54,325 nt of DNA, taken from Actinomycetota bacterium. GTDB taxonomy: Bacteria; Actinomycetota; Geothermincolia; Geothermincolales; RBG-13-55-18. The DNA lies in assembly GCA_003598015.1 (NCBI GenBank), contig QZKE01000034.1, forward strand, positions 1 through 54,325, read 5' to 3'. Below are positions 41,294 through 50,332 of this stretch, in pieces. Each line of letters opens with the position of its first letter. The stretch's first letter is position 1. The translations under genes were made by a program, and so were the position numbers. Under the pieces are notes generated by a model, which was not told where the DNA came from, did not search any database, and saw nothing but the letters and a program-made list of their open reading frames with translations.

Positions 41294-41736
41294 TCTTGCC
41301 TGCTGACGAGAGTACGGCCTTCGAGTTGGAAATGCCCGCAAAAGCAAAGTATGTCGGGCTGGCTCGGTTATTGGCAGGCTCCATCGCTCGTCGCATGCGC
41401 TTCACCGAGGAGAGTATCGACGACCTCAAGATCGCTATCTCCGAGATGTGCACCAACGCCATTGTCCACACCGGGAACGGCCAGGAAGGCCTGGCGCCAA
41501 TACTCGTTCGTTTCCTGGTCGGAGAGGGCTTCCTGACCATCGAGGTGAAAGACCACGGGCCTGGTTTCGACCCCAGTTGCGTACTTGACCGTGAATCAAC
41601 CGACCTTCTGAGCCAGGGATTCGGAATCCCGTTGATAAAAAGCCTGGTGGACGAGTTCGTATGTGACTCCGAGCCACAGGCTGGCACCGTAGTCAGCATC
41701 ACCAAATTTCTCGCCGGCGAGAACGGGAAGACCTGA
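41290..41736 (+). CDS. Anti-sigma factor serine kinase (RsbW/SpoIIAB-type HATPase)
   Basis: This 148-aa GHKL ATPase has the N box in AISEMCTNAIVHTGN, the G1 box in VKDHGPGFDP and the G2 box in QGFGIPLIKSLVDEF. It should phosphorylate the STAS antagonist encoded just upstream and bind a sigma factor. The start GTG 41290 overlaps the STAS stop and follows a GAGGAGGC sequence. Together with the SigB-like promoter in front of the operon this suggests a stress-response module controlling itself, which is inference. Confidence 0.92.
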   Translation: MILPADESTAFELEMPAKAKYVGLARLLAGSIARRMRFTEESIDDLKIAISEMCTNAIVHTGNGQEGLAPILVRFLVGEGFLTIEVKDHGPGFDPSCVLDRESTDLLSQGFGIPLIKSLVDEFVCDSEPQAGTVVSITKFLAGENGKT

Positions 41737-41774
41737 ACTTGCCATCTCCACCGGCCATATCGAGAATCCGGATC

Positions 41775-42437
41775 ATGAAAGAGGATTACTACAGCGGATT
41801 GCGGAGGGACATGCTCAGGCACCAGATAGCGGCGCGGGGGATCAAGAACCCACGCGTCCTGGAGGCCATGTCACGCGTGCCCCGGCATCTCTTCGTTCCC
41901 GAGAGGCTTGCCGACCGGGCCTATGACGACTCACCCCTGCCCATCAGTGACGGGCAGACCATAAGCCAGCCCTATATGGTAGCCTGGATGACCGAGCTGC
42001 TCGAGATCGCTGAGGCCGCTAAGGTGCTGGAGGTCGGGACGGGTTCCGGATACCAGGCCGCCATACTCTGCGAGCTTGCCGGTGAGGTATTTTCCATAGA
42101 GAAATACCCGGACCTCGCCCGGGCCGCCGAAGAACGTTTGAGCATCCTGGGATACGACAACCTCAGGATACGGGTGGGCGACGGCACCCTGGGATGGCCG
42201 GAGGAGGCGCCTTTCACCGGCATCATCGTGACCGCGGGGGCGCCTTCCGTTCCCCAACCATTGCTGGAGCAGCTCGCGGACGGTGGGAGACTGGTCATCC
42301 CCGTGGGTCCCGCGGGGATGCAGATGCTCAACGTCATCCGGCGCCACGGCAACGATTACCGGGCCAGCGACGAGGGTAACTGTGTCTTCGTGCCCCTGGT
42401 GGGCAAATTCGGCTGGAAGCGCGGGAGAGTCTTCTAG
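41775..42437 (+). CDS. pcm: Protein-L-isoaspartate O-methyltransferase
   Basis: This 220-aa SAM-dependent methyltransferase repairs isoaspartate in ageing proteins. Family hallmarks: VPRHLFVPERLADRAYDDSP, then GQTISQPYMVAWMTELL, the SAM site VLEVGTGSGYQAAILCEL and GIIVTAGAPSVPQPLLEQL. The ATG at 41775 is preferred. A TTG at 41739 in the same frame would add 12 residues and would start two bases after the previous stop codon; neither has a strong ribosome site. Confidence 0.92.
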   Translation: MKEDYYSGLRRDMLRHQIAARGIKNPRVLEAMSRVPRHLFVPERLADRAYDDSPLPISDGQTISQPYMVAWMTELLEIAEAAKVLEVGTGSGYQAAILCELAGEVFSIEKYPDLARAAEERLSILGYDNLRIRVGDGTLGWPEEAPFTGIIVTAGAPSVPQPLLEQLADGGRLVIPVGPAGMQMLNVIRRHGNDYRASDEGNCVFVPLVGKFGWKRGRVF

Positions 42438-42457
42438 TCCACTCCGTATCCAGGTGC

Positions 42458-42463
42458 TATAAT
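42458..42463 (+). promoter_or_regulatory. -10 element of a leaderless promoter for the mannosyltransferase
   Basis: TATAAT ends 7 bases before the ATG at 42470, so the mRNA should begin at or near the start codon. There is no ribosome-binding sequence upstream. Confidence 0.65.
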
Positions 42464-42469
42464 CTTCGC

Positions 42470-43198
42470 ATGCGCGACTTAACCGTAGTACTACCCACAT
42501 ACAACGAACGCGAGAACATCGAGAGCATCATCGCGGCTATCCTGCGCCAACCCCTCGACCTCTGCGTCCTCGTGGTGGACGACAACTCCCCCGACGGCAC
42601 CGGTGAGATCGCCGATCGCCTGGCCGTGGAGGACGAGCGCGTGAAGGTCCTGCACCGCCAGGGAAAGGAAGGCCTGGGCACCGCGTACCGCGCCGGCTTC
42701 CGGTATGCCCTCGAGCGTGGCGCCCAGTATTGCTTCGAGATCGATGCCGATTTTTCCCATAATCCCGATGATCTCCCACGACTCTACGCAGCAGCCAGCG
42801 CCGCGGACGCGGCGGTGGGTTCCCGCTACGTCAAGGGTGGCGGGGCGCCCGACTGGAGCTTCTTCAGGTGGTTGATCAGCCGCGGCGGCAATCTCTATAC
42901 GAAGATCGTTGCGCGGACGGAGACGGTGGACACGACTTCTGGCTTCCGTTGCTACTCCAGGCGCGTCCTCGAGGCCATCCCCCTGGACCGCGTAACCTCC
43001 CAGGGATACGCCTTCCAGATCGAGATGACCTTCGTAGCTGAGACCCTCGGTTTCCGCATCGTGGAGGTGCCCATCATGTTCGTCGACCGCAAGGGCGGCG
43101 AGTCCAAGATGACCTCCGACATCTTCTGGGAAGGCCTTAAGGTGGTATGGGGTCTGCGCCGCAAATACGCCGATTTACGCCACAAGGATAACCCGTAG
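42470..43198 (+). CDS. Polyprenol-phosphate mannosyltransferase (Dpm1/Ppm1-like)
   Basis: This 242-aa GT2 enzyme moves mannose from GDP-mannose to polyprenol phosphate on the cytoplasmic membrane face. Characteristic stretches are VVLPTYNERENIESIIAAIL, VVDDNSPDGTGEIAD, GTAYRAGFRYAL, the metal-binding FEIDADFSHNPDDLP, VGSRYVKGGG and the late SGFRCYSRRVLEAI. Typical bacterial length is about 240-260 aa. It lacks the extra membrane domain of fused Ppm1. The ATG is leaderless, following a TATAAT box. Confidence 0.92.
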   Translation: MRDLTVVLPTYNERENIESIIAAILRQPLDLCVLVVDDNSPDGTGEIADRLAVEDERVKVLHRQGKEGLGTAYRAGFRYALERGAQYCFEIDADFSHNPDDLPRLYAAASAADAAVGSRYVKGGGAPDWSFFRWLISRGGNLYTKIVARTETVDTTSGFRCYSRRVLEAIPLDRVTSQGYAFQIEMTFVAETLGFRIVEVPIMFVDRKGGESKMTSDIFWEGLKVVWGLRRKYADLRHKDNP

Positions 43199-43222
43199 CT
43201 CCGAGCGAAAGAGCCGTCAGGC

Positions 43223-44581
43223 CTAGGCGGTTTCCTCAGCCAGGTTGTTGGAATAGAGACGCACGTTGTTGGGGCCTGCGTTCTTCGCCGCGGTCAGGGC
43301 GGACAGCGCTTTGTTTGTTAGGTCCTGGTCGTTTTCGGCGTTAGCGGGGAAAGACGACACACCCACGCATACGGTGAGCTTCTCAACTTCTTTCTTCTCA
43401 CGCGAGGGGAAGGGGTACTCCTCCACTACCTTGCGGATGCGCTCCGCCAGGCGCATGGCTCCCAGGCGCCTTGTCTCGGGCAGGAGCACCGCGAACAGGT
43501 TCTCGCCATAACGCGCGGCCGTGTCCACCTCACGCGTGTTGCGCTTTACGATATTGCCCACGTCGGTGAGTATGAAGTCGGCCATGTAACGGCCGTTGCG
43601 GTCCGTGTAGCCCTCGTAGTCATCGATCTCGAAGAAGAGGAGGCATACGTTGAGACTGTAGCGGCGGGCACGGCTTACCTCCTGGCTCAACTGGTGCTGG
43701 AAGTAATGGAGGTTGAAGAGTCCGCTTGCCACGTCCCGAACGACATTGGTCTCCAGTTCGGAATAGAGGCGTGAGATGAGCACGGCCAGCCCAGCCTGGT
43801 CTGCAATCAGGGTGAGCAGGGGCATCTTGAGCAGGTCGAAGTCCTCTTCGCCCCTGCCGAGCGAAAAGACCCCGATTACCCTCCCCTCCGCCCGCAGGGG
43901 CAAGGCCAGAAGCCTTTTCACGCCACTCTCCCCGAGATAGGAATATTCCTCACATGTTTCATCCAGTTCTTCCTGCTGGACCATTCCCGTATCGAAAGCC
44001 CTGCCGCATAACGACGCGGTAGCGCTGAGCCCGCGCCCTACGAGCTCTTGCGCCCCATCTCCCCTGGCCAGGACCACGTCCAATTCATCCAGGACGTCCC
44101 CGGGAAGGAGGATAACCCCGAGCTCGGCCCCGCATACAGCCATAGCCCTGTCCAGCAACTCCGCCAACTTGGGCATGGGATCCGAATAGGCCTCTATCAC
44201 GTTCACGCTCGTGCAGATGGATACGACCTCGCGTATATCATCCTGGTGGGACAATCCCGTTTGCGACGGAGTCGGGAGGATCTCGAGCAGCCTCGCGTTC
44301 GGGGAATCCTCATACACGTAGACCACCCGGCATTTAGAGGGGATGCCCTTCAGCTCTCCCCCCTCCTCGGCAACCAGAAGCAGATCCGGGGCACCGGCAC
44401 GCATCAGATCCTTGCGCGCGGAGAACAGGGTGGGGGGTTGCGATGAGGCGGGCCAGTCCGCAGGGACCTCTTTACCCAGAATCCCCACGATCTCCGCCCC
44501 CGGAGCGGAAGAAAGGATCTGCACCAGCCGGGCGCAGGCGGGATTGAATCCTATGAAAGCGATGCGCGTGTCCTTACCCAT
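43223..44581 (-). CDS. GAF plus degenerate GGDEF-domain protein
   Basis: This 452-aa protein has an N-terminal Rossmann-like region (TRIAFIGFNPACARLVQIL), a GAF-like sensor (about 145-290) and a C-terminal GGDEF-type domain (about 300-450). The domain has DVASGLFNLHYFQHQL and CLLFFEIDDYEGYTDRNG, but the signature is ARYGENLFAVLLPET in place of ARYGGDEFAVLLPET. Loss of the GGDEF residues suggests no diguanylate cyclase activity; a binding or regulatory role is more likely. ATG 44581 with a GGGGGA site is chosen over the frame to 44674, which lacks similarity. Confidence 0.85.
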   Translation of the reverse strand: MGKDTRIAFIGFNPACARLVQILSSAPGAEIVGILGKEVPADWPASSQPPTLFSARKDLMRAGAPDLLLVAEEGGELKGIPSKCRVVYVYEDSPNARLLEILPTPSQTGLSHQDDIREVVSICTSVNVIEAYSDPMPKLAELLDRAMAVCGAELGVILLPGDVLDELDVVLARGDGAQELVGRGLSATASLCGRAFDTGMVQQEELDETCEEYSYLGESGVKRLLALPLRAEGRVIGVFSLGRGEEDFDLLKMPLLTLIADQAGLAVLISRLYSELETNVVRDVASGLFNLHYFQHQLSQEVSRARRYSLNVCLLFFEIDDYEGYTDRNGRYMADFILTDVGNIVKRNTREVDTAARYGENLFAVLLPETRRLGAMRLAERIRKVVEEYPFPSREKKEVEKLTVCVGVSSFPANAENDQDLTNKALSALTAAKNAGPNNVRLYSNNLAEETA

Positions 44582-44782
44582 ATGTCCCCCGAAAGCCTTG
44601 TGCGCGACAGCAAACGTCTTCCACGAATATTTTAAGGGATGGGCGGCGCATTTGGAAAGATTTGTTGCCGGCAACGGAGCCCTTGCGGTGCTTCAGGCTC
44701 CGTGGCGACACCTGAAGGGGCTACTCCACGCCAGCGATTGCTCTACGCAGATGCCGCAAGATACGGCCGTTCAACGCCAGGG

Positions 44783-46027
44783 TCAGTTGGCGGCGGCTTC
44801 CGGGGCCGGCGCCGCCGCGCGGTGCTCCTCGTCCACCAGTTCTATGGGGAAGGGAAGCTCCACGCCGTCCGGTATCTTGTGGATGTACTTGCGGCGGAAC
44901 TCGGGGTCCTGCATGCGGCAGGTCATGGTCTTGCGGTCGTATTCGGGGTGCACCTTCATGCGGTGCCAGATATCCCACAGGGATTCGTCCTTGACGTTGC
45001 CGAAATGCAGGGGGTTGAAGTCGCAGGGGGTCACGTAGCCGTTGTGGGTGACGTGTATCTGCCACTTCACCCCGAAACAGCCCATGATGTGGGGGTCGTT
45101 GACGTGGCACATGAGGCAGACCCGGGGGCCGGAGAAATCCCTCCACTGCTCCTCGTGGATGACCCGGAAGGCCTCGCGTTCGCAATCGCTCAGGATGAGC
45201 TCGTCCTGCTTGATGCACTTCCCCGTGGGGACCAGGTCGAAGACGGTCAGCTCTCCCACCCCCAGCTCCCGGCACAGGTCCAGGAACCTGTGGTGGTAGT
45301 CGTGCGCTATGGCCTCGCGGTTCATGTAGGTCGAGACGCCCACGGCCATGCCCCTGGCCACGGCGCGCTCGATGCCCGCTACGGCCCGGTCGTGGAGGCC
45401 GGGGATCCCCCTCAGGCGGTCGTGCTCCTCCGCTATGGGGCTGTCCAGGCTGACGAAGATGGTGTCGCACCCCGCCTCCTGCAGTCTCTCCAGGTTCTCC
45501 TCGGAAAGCAGCGAGCCGTTGGTGAAGACGTCGGCCACGCAGTCGTTCTCCACGATCCTGCGGATGAGCACGTCCAGGTCCGTGCGCAGCAGGGGCTCCC
45601 CGCCGGTGATGATGATGTCGGTTATGCCCAGCTCCGCGCACTGGTCGATGACGTCGCACCACTGCCCCGTGGTGAGCGTGCCCTCGGCGCCGCGCCGGAA
45701 GGCGGAGCAGTGGACGCAGCGGGCGTTGCAGTCCTGGGTCACGGCGATGGTCACCGCGTGCGGCCCCCACTCCCTGCCCAGCCCGCGGTCGATGATGTTG
45801 CGGTAAAACCTCTCGTAGGCCCGCGATTTCACCGGCGGCAGGTGGTAAGAGAACCTGTCGGGGCGCGCGAACTTGATGAAGGGCATCCTGGGCCCGATGG
45901 TCTTGAGGATCCACCCGCCCGCCACCATGAAGATGGGGAAGGTGGGCGGGCCGAGGGCCTGGTAGAAGTTGCGCCTTGCCTTGCGGGTCAGTCTCGCTCC
46001 GTTGCTTCCGTTACCGTTTTGCGACAT
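44783..46027 (-). CDS. Radical SAM protein with SPASM-like C-terminal region
   Basis: This 414-aa enzyme has the SAM [4Fe-4S] motif in TQDCNARCVHC (Cys100, 104, 107), then IIITGGEPLLRTDL and VSLDSPIAEEHDRLRGI. The C-terminal third has further cysteines (VCLMCHVND, MGCFG, TPCDFNPLHFGNV, MTCRMQDPEF) like SPASM domains that hold auxiliary clusters. FGNVKDESLWDIWH is the usual SPASM ending. Such enzymes modify peptides, tetrapyrroles or sugars; no precursor peptide gene is seen nearby, and the substrate is unknown. The N-terminal 85 residues are not part of the core and may anchor or dock it. Confidence 0.9.
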   Translation of the reverse strand: MSQNGNGSNGARLTRKARRNFYQALGPPTFPIFMVAGGWILKTIGPRMPFIKFARPDRFSYHLPPVKSRAYERFYRNIIDRGLGREWGPHAVTIAVTQDCNARCVHCSAFRRGAEGTLTTGQWCDVIDQCAELGITDIIITGGEPLLRTDLDVLIRRIVENDCVADVFTNGSLLSEENLERLQEAGCDTIFVSLDSPIAEEHDRLRGIPGLHDRAVAGIERAVARGMAVGVSTYMNREAIAHDYHHRFLDLCRELGVGELTVFDLVPTGKCIKQDELILSDCEREAFRVIHEEQWRDFSGPRVCLMCHVNDPHIMGCFGVKWQIHVTHNGYVTPCDFNPLHFGNVKDESLWDIWHRMKVHPEYDRKTMTCRMQDPEFRRKYIHKIPDGVELPFPIELVDEEHRAAAPAPEAAAN

Positions 46028-46141
46028 CTCCTGTTTGCACCTCTTTTGCGAATATTGCTGCGTTCGATATCGACATCACAGCCAGTCCAGTCTCCTATTC
46101 TCCTTCGACACGTATATCAACACCCATTAATAGCTAGTGTT

Positions 46142-46171
46142 ATTATACTATCAAGTCATAATAACTGTCTA
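46142..46171 (-). promoter_or_regulatory. Sigma-70-type promoter for the radical SAM gene
   Basis: On the minus strand TAGACA (46171-46166), an 18-base spacer and TATAAT (46147-46142) form a good promoter. Transcription would start near 46135, giving a leader of about 110 bases before the ATG at 46027. Confidence 0.55.
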
Positions 46172-46304
46172 TTAGCGACGAGTCCCGGTTCCCGTGACGC
46201 GGTCCATGCCTTCCTTGTCCGTTCCGATCTCATGCTCTTGACACAATAGCATCAGCGCGTGCTTCCCGCCATGATGTCGCTGCCTGGATCGGTCGAGGTC
46301 AGTC

Positions 46305-47462
46305 CTAAGGGGTCTCGGTATCCTCTGTCTCCTCCCTCCCCTCCACCGCGTCCTCTTCCTTCTCCAACTCCCTGCCCCCCATGACGATGCGTGGCAGGGT
46401 GGTGGCGATGAATACGACCACTCCCGCGGCAAGGAGAATCAATACCACCGTTTTGGAGGCCACGAACTCGAGCGAGAGGGCGATACCGGTGAGCACCGCG
46501 GTCCAGAGGTAGATTATCAACACCGCCTGCCGCTGCGAATGCCCGATATACAGAAGGCGGTGGTGGATATGTTCCTTGTCGGCATGATGAAACGGCCGTC
46601 CTTTTCTCGCCCGCCTGAGGATGGCCAGGCCCGTGTCTATGATGGGTACGGCAAGGATGATTATGGGGGTGAACAGGGTGGCGACGGCAGTGCGCTTCAG
46701 GATGCCCTGGATGCTGATGGCCCCGAGGATGAATCCCAGGAACTGCGCCCCGGAGTCCCCCATGAATATGCTGGCGGGGTTGAAGTTGTACCTGAGGAAA
46801 CCCAGGCATGCACCGCACACGGCAGCGGAAATGACCATTGCCTGCAGCGTATTGGGGTCGGCCCCGACGCGTGAGCCGTAGAAGAAAAAGGCTATCGCGG
46901 AGATGCAGGCTATACCCGCCGCAAGTCCGTCCAGGCCGTCGATGAGATTTATGATGTTGGTGAAGGCCACCATCCATACGATAGTGAGGGCGATGGAGAG
47001 GATGGGGCTGGCGGTGAGGTCGATGACGTTGCCGCGCGGCAGTGCGATGGTGCTGATCTCCACACCGAAGGATACCAGGACCAGAGCCGCCATCACCTGC
47101 CCTGCCAGTTTCATCCATGGCGAGAGGTGGCGCATGTCGTCTACCGCTCCCAGCACCGCTATGAAGGTCGCGGCGAGGATTATGCCAAGCAACTGATAGG
47201 AAGAGAGGGCATCCACCATGCCCTGGGGCTTGGCCAGTGTGGAGGAATAGCTCACCACTATCTTGCACAGGAGCAGCGAGACAACGACGGCAACAAAAAT
47301 GGCCACCCCGCCCAGGGTAGGGGTGGGGTTCTCGTGTACCTTGCGGTCGTGGGGCATGTCAACCGCGCCCAGCCATACCGCCAGGCGGCGGGCTTGCGGG
47401 GTGAGCAGGAGTACGAGGACCAGGGAGACCGCGAAGGCCAGGATATAGATCAAGACCCGCAC
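46305..47462 (-). CDS. Undecaprenyl-phosphate GlcNAc-1-phosphate transferase (WecA/TagO-like)
   Basis: This 385-aa polytopic enzyme has about 11 membrane helices and starts cell-wall polymer or glycan assembly by moving sugar-1-phosphate to undecaprenyl phosphate. Family motifs: [33 protein letters not shown] with the DD pair, [34 protein letters not shown] and the [15 protein letters not shown] histidine motif. The start is GTG 47462 with an AGGGGAGGA site and overlaps the dCMP deaminase by 13 bases. The longer open frame to 47693 is a shadow of that gene. The charged C-terminal tail ([13 protein letters not shown]) is probably unstructured. Confidence 0.92.
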   Translation of the reverse strand: MRVLIYILAFAVSLVLVLLLTPQARRLAVWLGAVDMPHDRKVHENPTPTLGGVAIFVAVVVSLLLCKIVVSYSSTLAKPQGMVDALSSYQLLGIILAATFIAVLGAVDDMRHLSPWMKLAGQVMAALVLVSFGVEISTIALPRGNVIDLTASPILSIALTIVWMVAFTNIINLIDGLDGLAAGIACISAIAFFFYGSRVGADPNTLQAMVISAAVCGACLGFLRYNFNPASIFMGDSGAQFLGFILGAISIQGILKRTAVATLFTPIIILAVPIIDTGLAILRRARKGRPFHHADKEHIHHRLLYIGHSQRQAVLIIYLWTAVLTGIALSLEFVASKTVVLILLAAGVVVFIATTLPRIVMGGRELEKEEDAVEGREETEDTETP

Positions 47463-47911
47463 TCCTCCCCTGCGATATGAATGAGGTGCATTTCCGCATC
47501 GCGTGCCATCTCGTCCGCCAGTTCGTCCTCGTATCCCTCGGAAAAATAGACCCGGCGTATACCCGCGTTGATGAGCATCTTGGTGCACAGGATGCATGGC
47601 TGATGGGTGCAGAAAATGCTGCCTCCCCTCACCGCGGTGCCATGCATCGCCGCCTGGATGATGGCGTTCTGTTCGGCATGCAGCCCCCGGCACAGCTCGT
47701 GTCTCTCACCCGAGGCAATACCTTTGGAATCGCGTATGCATCCCACCTCCTCGCAATGGGGCAGGCCGGATGGAGCCCCGTTGTAGCCGGTGGAGACGAT
47801 GCGCTTCCCGAGAACGATGATGCAGCCTACCTGGCGGCGCTGGCAGGTCGAGCGCGTGGCGACCTGCCGTGCGATGGACATGAAATACTCTTCCCAACTC
47901 GGCCTGGTCAT
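47450..47911 (-). CDS. dCMP deaminase / ComEB-like zinc deaminase
   Basis: This 153-aa protein has the cytidine-deaminase zinc motif: His78-Ala-Glu80 in [11 protein letters not shown] and Cys106/Cys109 in [10 protein letters not shown]. The N-terminal CxxRxVGxI stretch ([13 protein letters not shown]) and [15 protein letters not shown] loop fit dCMP deaminases, which supply dUMP for dTMP synthesis. Extra cysteines at 53, 58 and 74 ([14 protein letters not shown]) suit a second structural zinc site. It lies between glyA and wecA in the operon. Confidence 0.93.
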   Translation of the reverse strand: MTRPSWEEYFMSIARQVATRSTCQRRQVGCIIVLGKRIVSTGYNGAPSGLPHCEEVGCIRDSKGIASGERHELCRGLHAEQNAIIQAAMHGTAVRGGSIFCTHQPCILCTKMLINAGIRRVYFSEGYEDELADEMARDAEMHLIHIAGEECGS

Positions 47912-47947
47912 GGCGTATCTCCTGTAGCCGTGGTCGGCCCGGTGTGC

Positions 47948-49198
47948 TTACAGGTCGGGATAGAGGGGAAAGCCGGCCAGGAGCTCCTCCACCCTCTCCC
48001 GCACGCGGCGCATGACTTCCTGCGACCCCATGTTCTTCACCACCAGGGCGATGAGATCGGCGATCTCGACCATCTCCGCTTCCCTCATGCCCCGCGTGGT
48101 TACCGCCGGCGTGCCAAGACGGATGCCGCTGGTGATGGCGGGGGGCTTGTCGTCGAAAGGGATGTTGTTCTTATTGGCGGTGATCTTCACGGCATCCAGG
48201 GCTTCCTCCACGTTGTCGCCCGTGAGCCCGAGCGGCCGCAGGTCCACCAGCAGGAGATGGGTGTCGGTACCCCCGGATACCAGGCGCAGGTCCCGCTCCT
48301 GCAGGGCTGCGGCCAGGGCCCGGGAGTTCTTCACGATCTGCGATGCGTACGCGGCGAACTCGGGTTGGGAGGCCTCCTTGAGAGCCACCGCTTTGGCCGC
48401 GATGATGTGCATGAGCGGCCCGCCCTGCACGCCGGGAAAGACGGCGTGGTCGAGGGACTGGGCAAAGCGTTCACGGCAGAGTATCATGCCACCGCGCGGT
48501 CCACGCAGGGTCTTGTGGGTCGTGGTGGTCACGAACTCCGCGTAGGGGACCGGATCGGTGTGTACCTTTCCCGCCACCAGTCCCGCGAAGTGGGCCATGT
48601 CCACCATGAGCATGGCCCCCACTTCGTCCGCTACGGCCCGGAATGCCGCGAAGTCTATATCGCGGGGGTACGAACTGCCCCCGGCGATGATCAACTTGGG
48701 GCGGCAATTCCTGGCCACCTCCGCTATCTCCCCGAAATCCAGCATCTCCGTCTCGCGGTTCAGGCTGTAGAAGTGGGCATCATAGAGGGCCCCGCTGATA
48801 TTGGCGGCTGTGCCGTGCGTCAAGTGCCCCCCCGCCGTTTTCTCCATGCCCAGGATGGCGTCACCGGGTTGGAGAGCGCAGAAGTAGACTGCCGTGTTGG
48901 CCTGTGCCCCGGCGTGCGGCTGTACGTTGGCGTGTTCCGCCTCGAAAAGGGATTTGGCACGCGCCACGGCAAGTTCTTCGGCCACGTCCACGAACTCGCA
49001 GCCTCCGTACCAGCGGTGACCGGGATATCCCTCGGCGTACTTGTTGGTCAACACGGTGCCCGCCGTCTCCAGCACGGCCCGGGAGGGAAAATTCTCCGAC
49101 GCGATAAGCTCTATCTTGTGGCGCAAGCGGTAAAGTTCGTCGCGGATCACCTGCGCGATCTCCGGATCCACCTTTGCTATCTCGTCAATGCCGCTCAT
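47948..49198 (-). CDS. glyA: Serine hydroxymethyltransferase
   Basis: This 416-aa PLP enzyme converts serine and tetrahydrofolate to glycine and methylene-tetrahydrofolate. The PLP lysine lies in [15 protein letters not shown], and other hallmarks are [40 protein letters not shown] and [17 protein letters not shown]. Length is typical. The ATG at 49198 overlaps the rpiB stop by four bases and has a CGGAGGAAG site; the frame extends further upstream only in the shadow of rpiB. Confidence 0.96.
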   Translation of the reverse strand: MSGIDEIAKVDPEIAQVIRDELYRLRHKIELIASENFPSRAVLETAGTVLTNKYAEGYPGHRWYGGCEFVDVAEELAVARAKSLFEAEHANVQPHAGAQANTAVYFCALQPGDAILGMEKTAGGHLTHGTAANISGALYDAHFYSLNRETEMLDFGEIAEVARNCRPKLIIAGGSSYPRDIDFAAFRAVADEVGAMLMVDMAHFAGLVAGKVHTDPVPYAEFVTTTTHKTLRGPRGGMILCRERFAQSLDHAVFPGVQGGPLMHIIAAKAVALKEASQPEFAAYASQIVKNSRALAAALQERDLRLVSGGTDTHLLLVDLRPLGLTGDNVEEALDAVKITANKNNIPFDDKPPAITSGIRLGTPAVTTRGMREAEMVEIADLIALVVKNMGSQEVMRRVRERVEELLAGFPLYPDL

Positions 49199-49653
49199 GC
49201 GTCTCTTCCTCCGTGTCGTTCCTCGACCTCCTCCAGCCTGTCCAGCCTGCGGGAGTGGCGCCCCCCTTCGAAGGGCGTCTCCATCCAGATGCGCACTATC
49301 TCCTCCGCGACTCCCGGTCCGATAACCCTCGCGCCCATGGTGAGCACGTTGGCATCGTTGTGGAGGCGGCTGTAGCGTGCCGTGTAGAGGTCGTTGCACA
49401 CCGCGGCCCTCACCCCGGTCAGCTTGTTGGCGGTCATAGCCATGCCTATACCGGTGCCGCATATGGCGATCCCCCTCTCCGCCTCGCCGGAGGATACACG
49501 CCGGGCTACCCGCTCGGCGAACTCCGGCCAGTCGCAGGACTCAACGGAGAAAGTCCCCTCGTCAAGCACCTCATGTCCCGCTTGCGCCAGGCAATCCGCG
49601 ACGACATCCTTGAGGATGAAGCCGGCGTGGTCACATCCAAGGGCTACTCTCAT
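49195..49653 (-). CDS. rpiB: Ribose-5-phosphate isomerase B
   Basis: This 152-aa enzyme interconverts ribose 5-phosphate and ribulose 5-phosphate. RpiB hallmarks: [13 protein letters not shown], the active-site Cys65 in [15 protein letters not shown], the [18 protein letters not shown] block and [19 protein letters not shown]. Its stop overlaps the glyA start (ATGA). The order phosphatase, rpiB, glyA is common in Gram-positive genomes. Confidence 0.95.
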   Translation of the reverse strand: MRVALGCDHAGFILKDVVADCLAQAGHEVLDEGTFSVESCDWPEFAERVARRVSSGEAERGIAICGTGIGMAMTANKLTGVRAAVCNDLYTARYSRLHNDANVLTMGARVIGPGVAEEIVRIWMETPFEGGRHSRRLDRLEEVEERHGGRDA

Positions 49654-49696
49654 ATCGCTCCTTCATTCCCGTTCCTCCGCCGGTGCGCGTCTCCGT

Positions 49697-50332
49697 TCAA
49701 GCCCCTTCCTCTCCCCGGTCCGCCTCCTCCTCGGGACGGCCGAAAAGGGCCCGCATTATATCGTCCAGGGAGCTTTCTATGTCCTCGGCGACTCCCAGGT
49801 AGACCCGCAGAGAACTTCCAATGGGGTCAATTATATCAGAGCTGCGTGACTGGATATCGGCCATGAATCCCTCGGTCGGACCGGACTCGCGCAGGACTTC
49901 GAATACCCCGGCGATGCGCGCCCTCGCCTCACGCTCGTCCCGGACCGCCTCCTCCCCCAAATGCTTTATTACCCGCCTCGACATATAGGAGAGATACTTC
50001 ATTGTGGTGCTCCACTTGAGGGCCTGCGGTTCCATCCTCCCGATATTGAGGAGATGCTCCCTGGCCATGACCAGGACCACATCGGCTGCAAGCAGTATCC
50101 CGGGAGTCAGCTCCATGGCGCGGTGCGGTTCCAGGTCGATCCCCCAGAGGTCCATGGTCTGCACCGCCGAGGAGGTGGCCGGGTTCCCCGTGATGGCGGA
50201 AGTCCCCGCGGAGTGGACTACGGTATATGCCGCCAGGCTGGGGTAATCGTTCAGCAGCCTGGCCTGGAAGAGAGCCTCCGCCATGGGGCTGCGACACAGA
50301 TTGCCCGTACAGACGAAAAGGATGTCTAACAG
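49697..50332 (-). CDS. Low-molecular-weight protein-tyrosine-phosphatase-like protein with apparent CTG start
   Basis: The catalytic P-loop reads DILFVCTGNLCRSPMAEALF, with Cys8 and Arg14 counted from a CTG codon at 50332. The late general acid is in DIIDPIGSSLRVY. No ATG, GTG or TTG occurs in frame between the upstream stop (TAG at 50425-50423) and the P-loop; the first ATG (50284) lies after it and would remove the active site. A GGAGGGG ribosome site at 50346-50340 sits 7 bases before the CTG. At 211 aa it is longer than the usual 150-160, with a charged C-terminal tail. The start overlaps the sua5 stop by 7 bases. Substrate could be phosphotyrosine or phosphoarginine (Ywl-type). Confidence 0.82.
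   Translation of the reverse strand: MLDILFVCTGNLCRSPMAEALFQARLLNDYPSLAAYTVVHSAGTSAITGNPATSSAVQTMDLWGIDLEPHRAMELTPGILLAADVVLVMAREHLLNIGRMEPQALKWSTTMKYLSYMSRRVIKHLGEEAVRDEREARARIAGVFEVLRESGPTEGFMADIQSRSSDIIDPIGSSLRVYLGVAEDIESSLDDIMRALFGRPEEEADRGEEGA

Noticed and set aside
44639..46249. 536-codon plus-strand frame opposite the radical SAM gene
   Set aside because: The minus strand has an intact CxxxCxxC radical SAM protein; the plus product has no family-like features.
46305..47693. Long form of the WecA-like gene starting near 47693
   Set aside because: The first 77 codons overlap the dCMP deaminase in another frame; GTG 47462 has a strong ribosome site and begins directly at the first membrane helix.
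47477..49375. 632-codon plus-strand frame opposite the dCMP deaminase and glyA genes
   Set aside because: It is an antisense shadow of two well-conserved enzymes.
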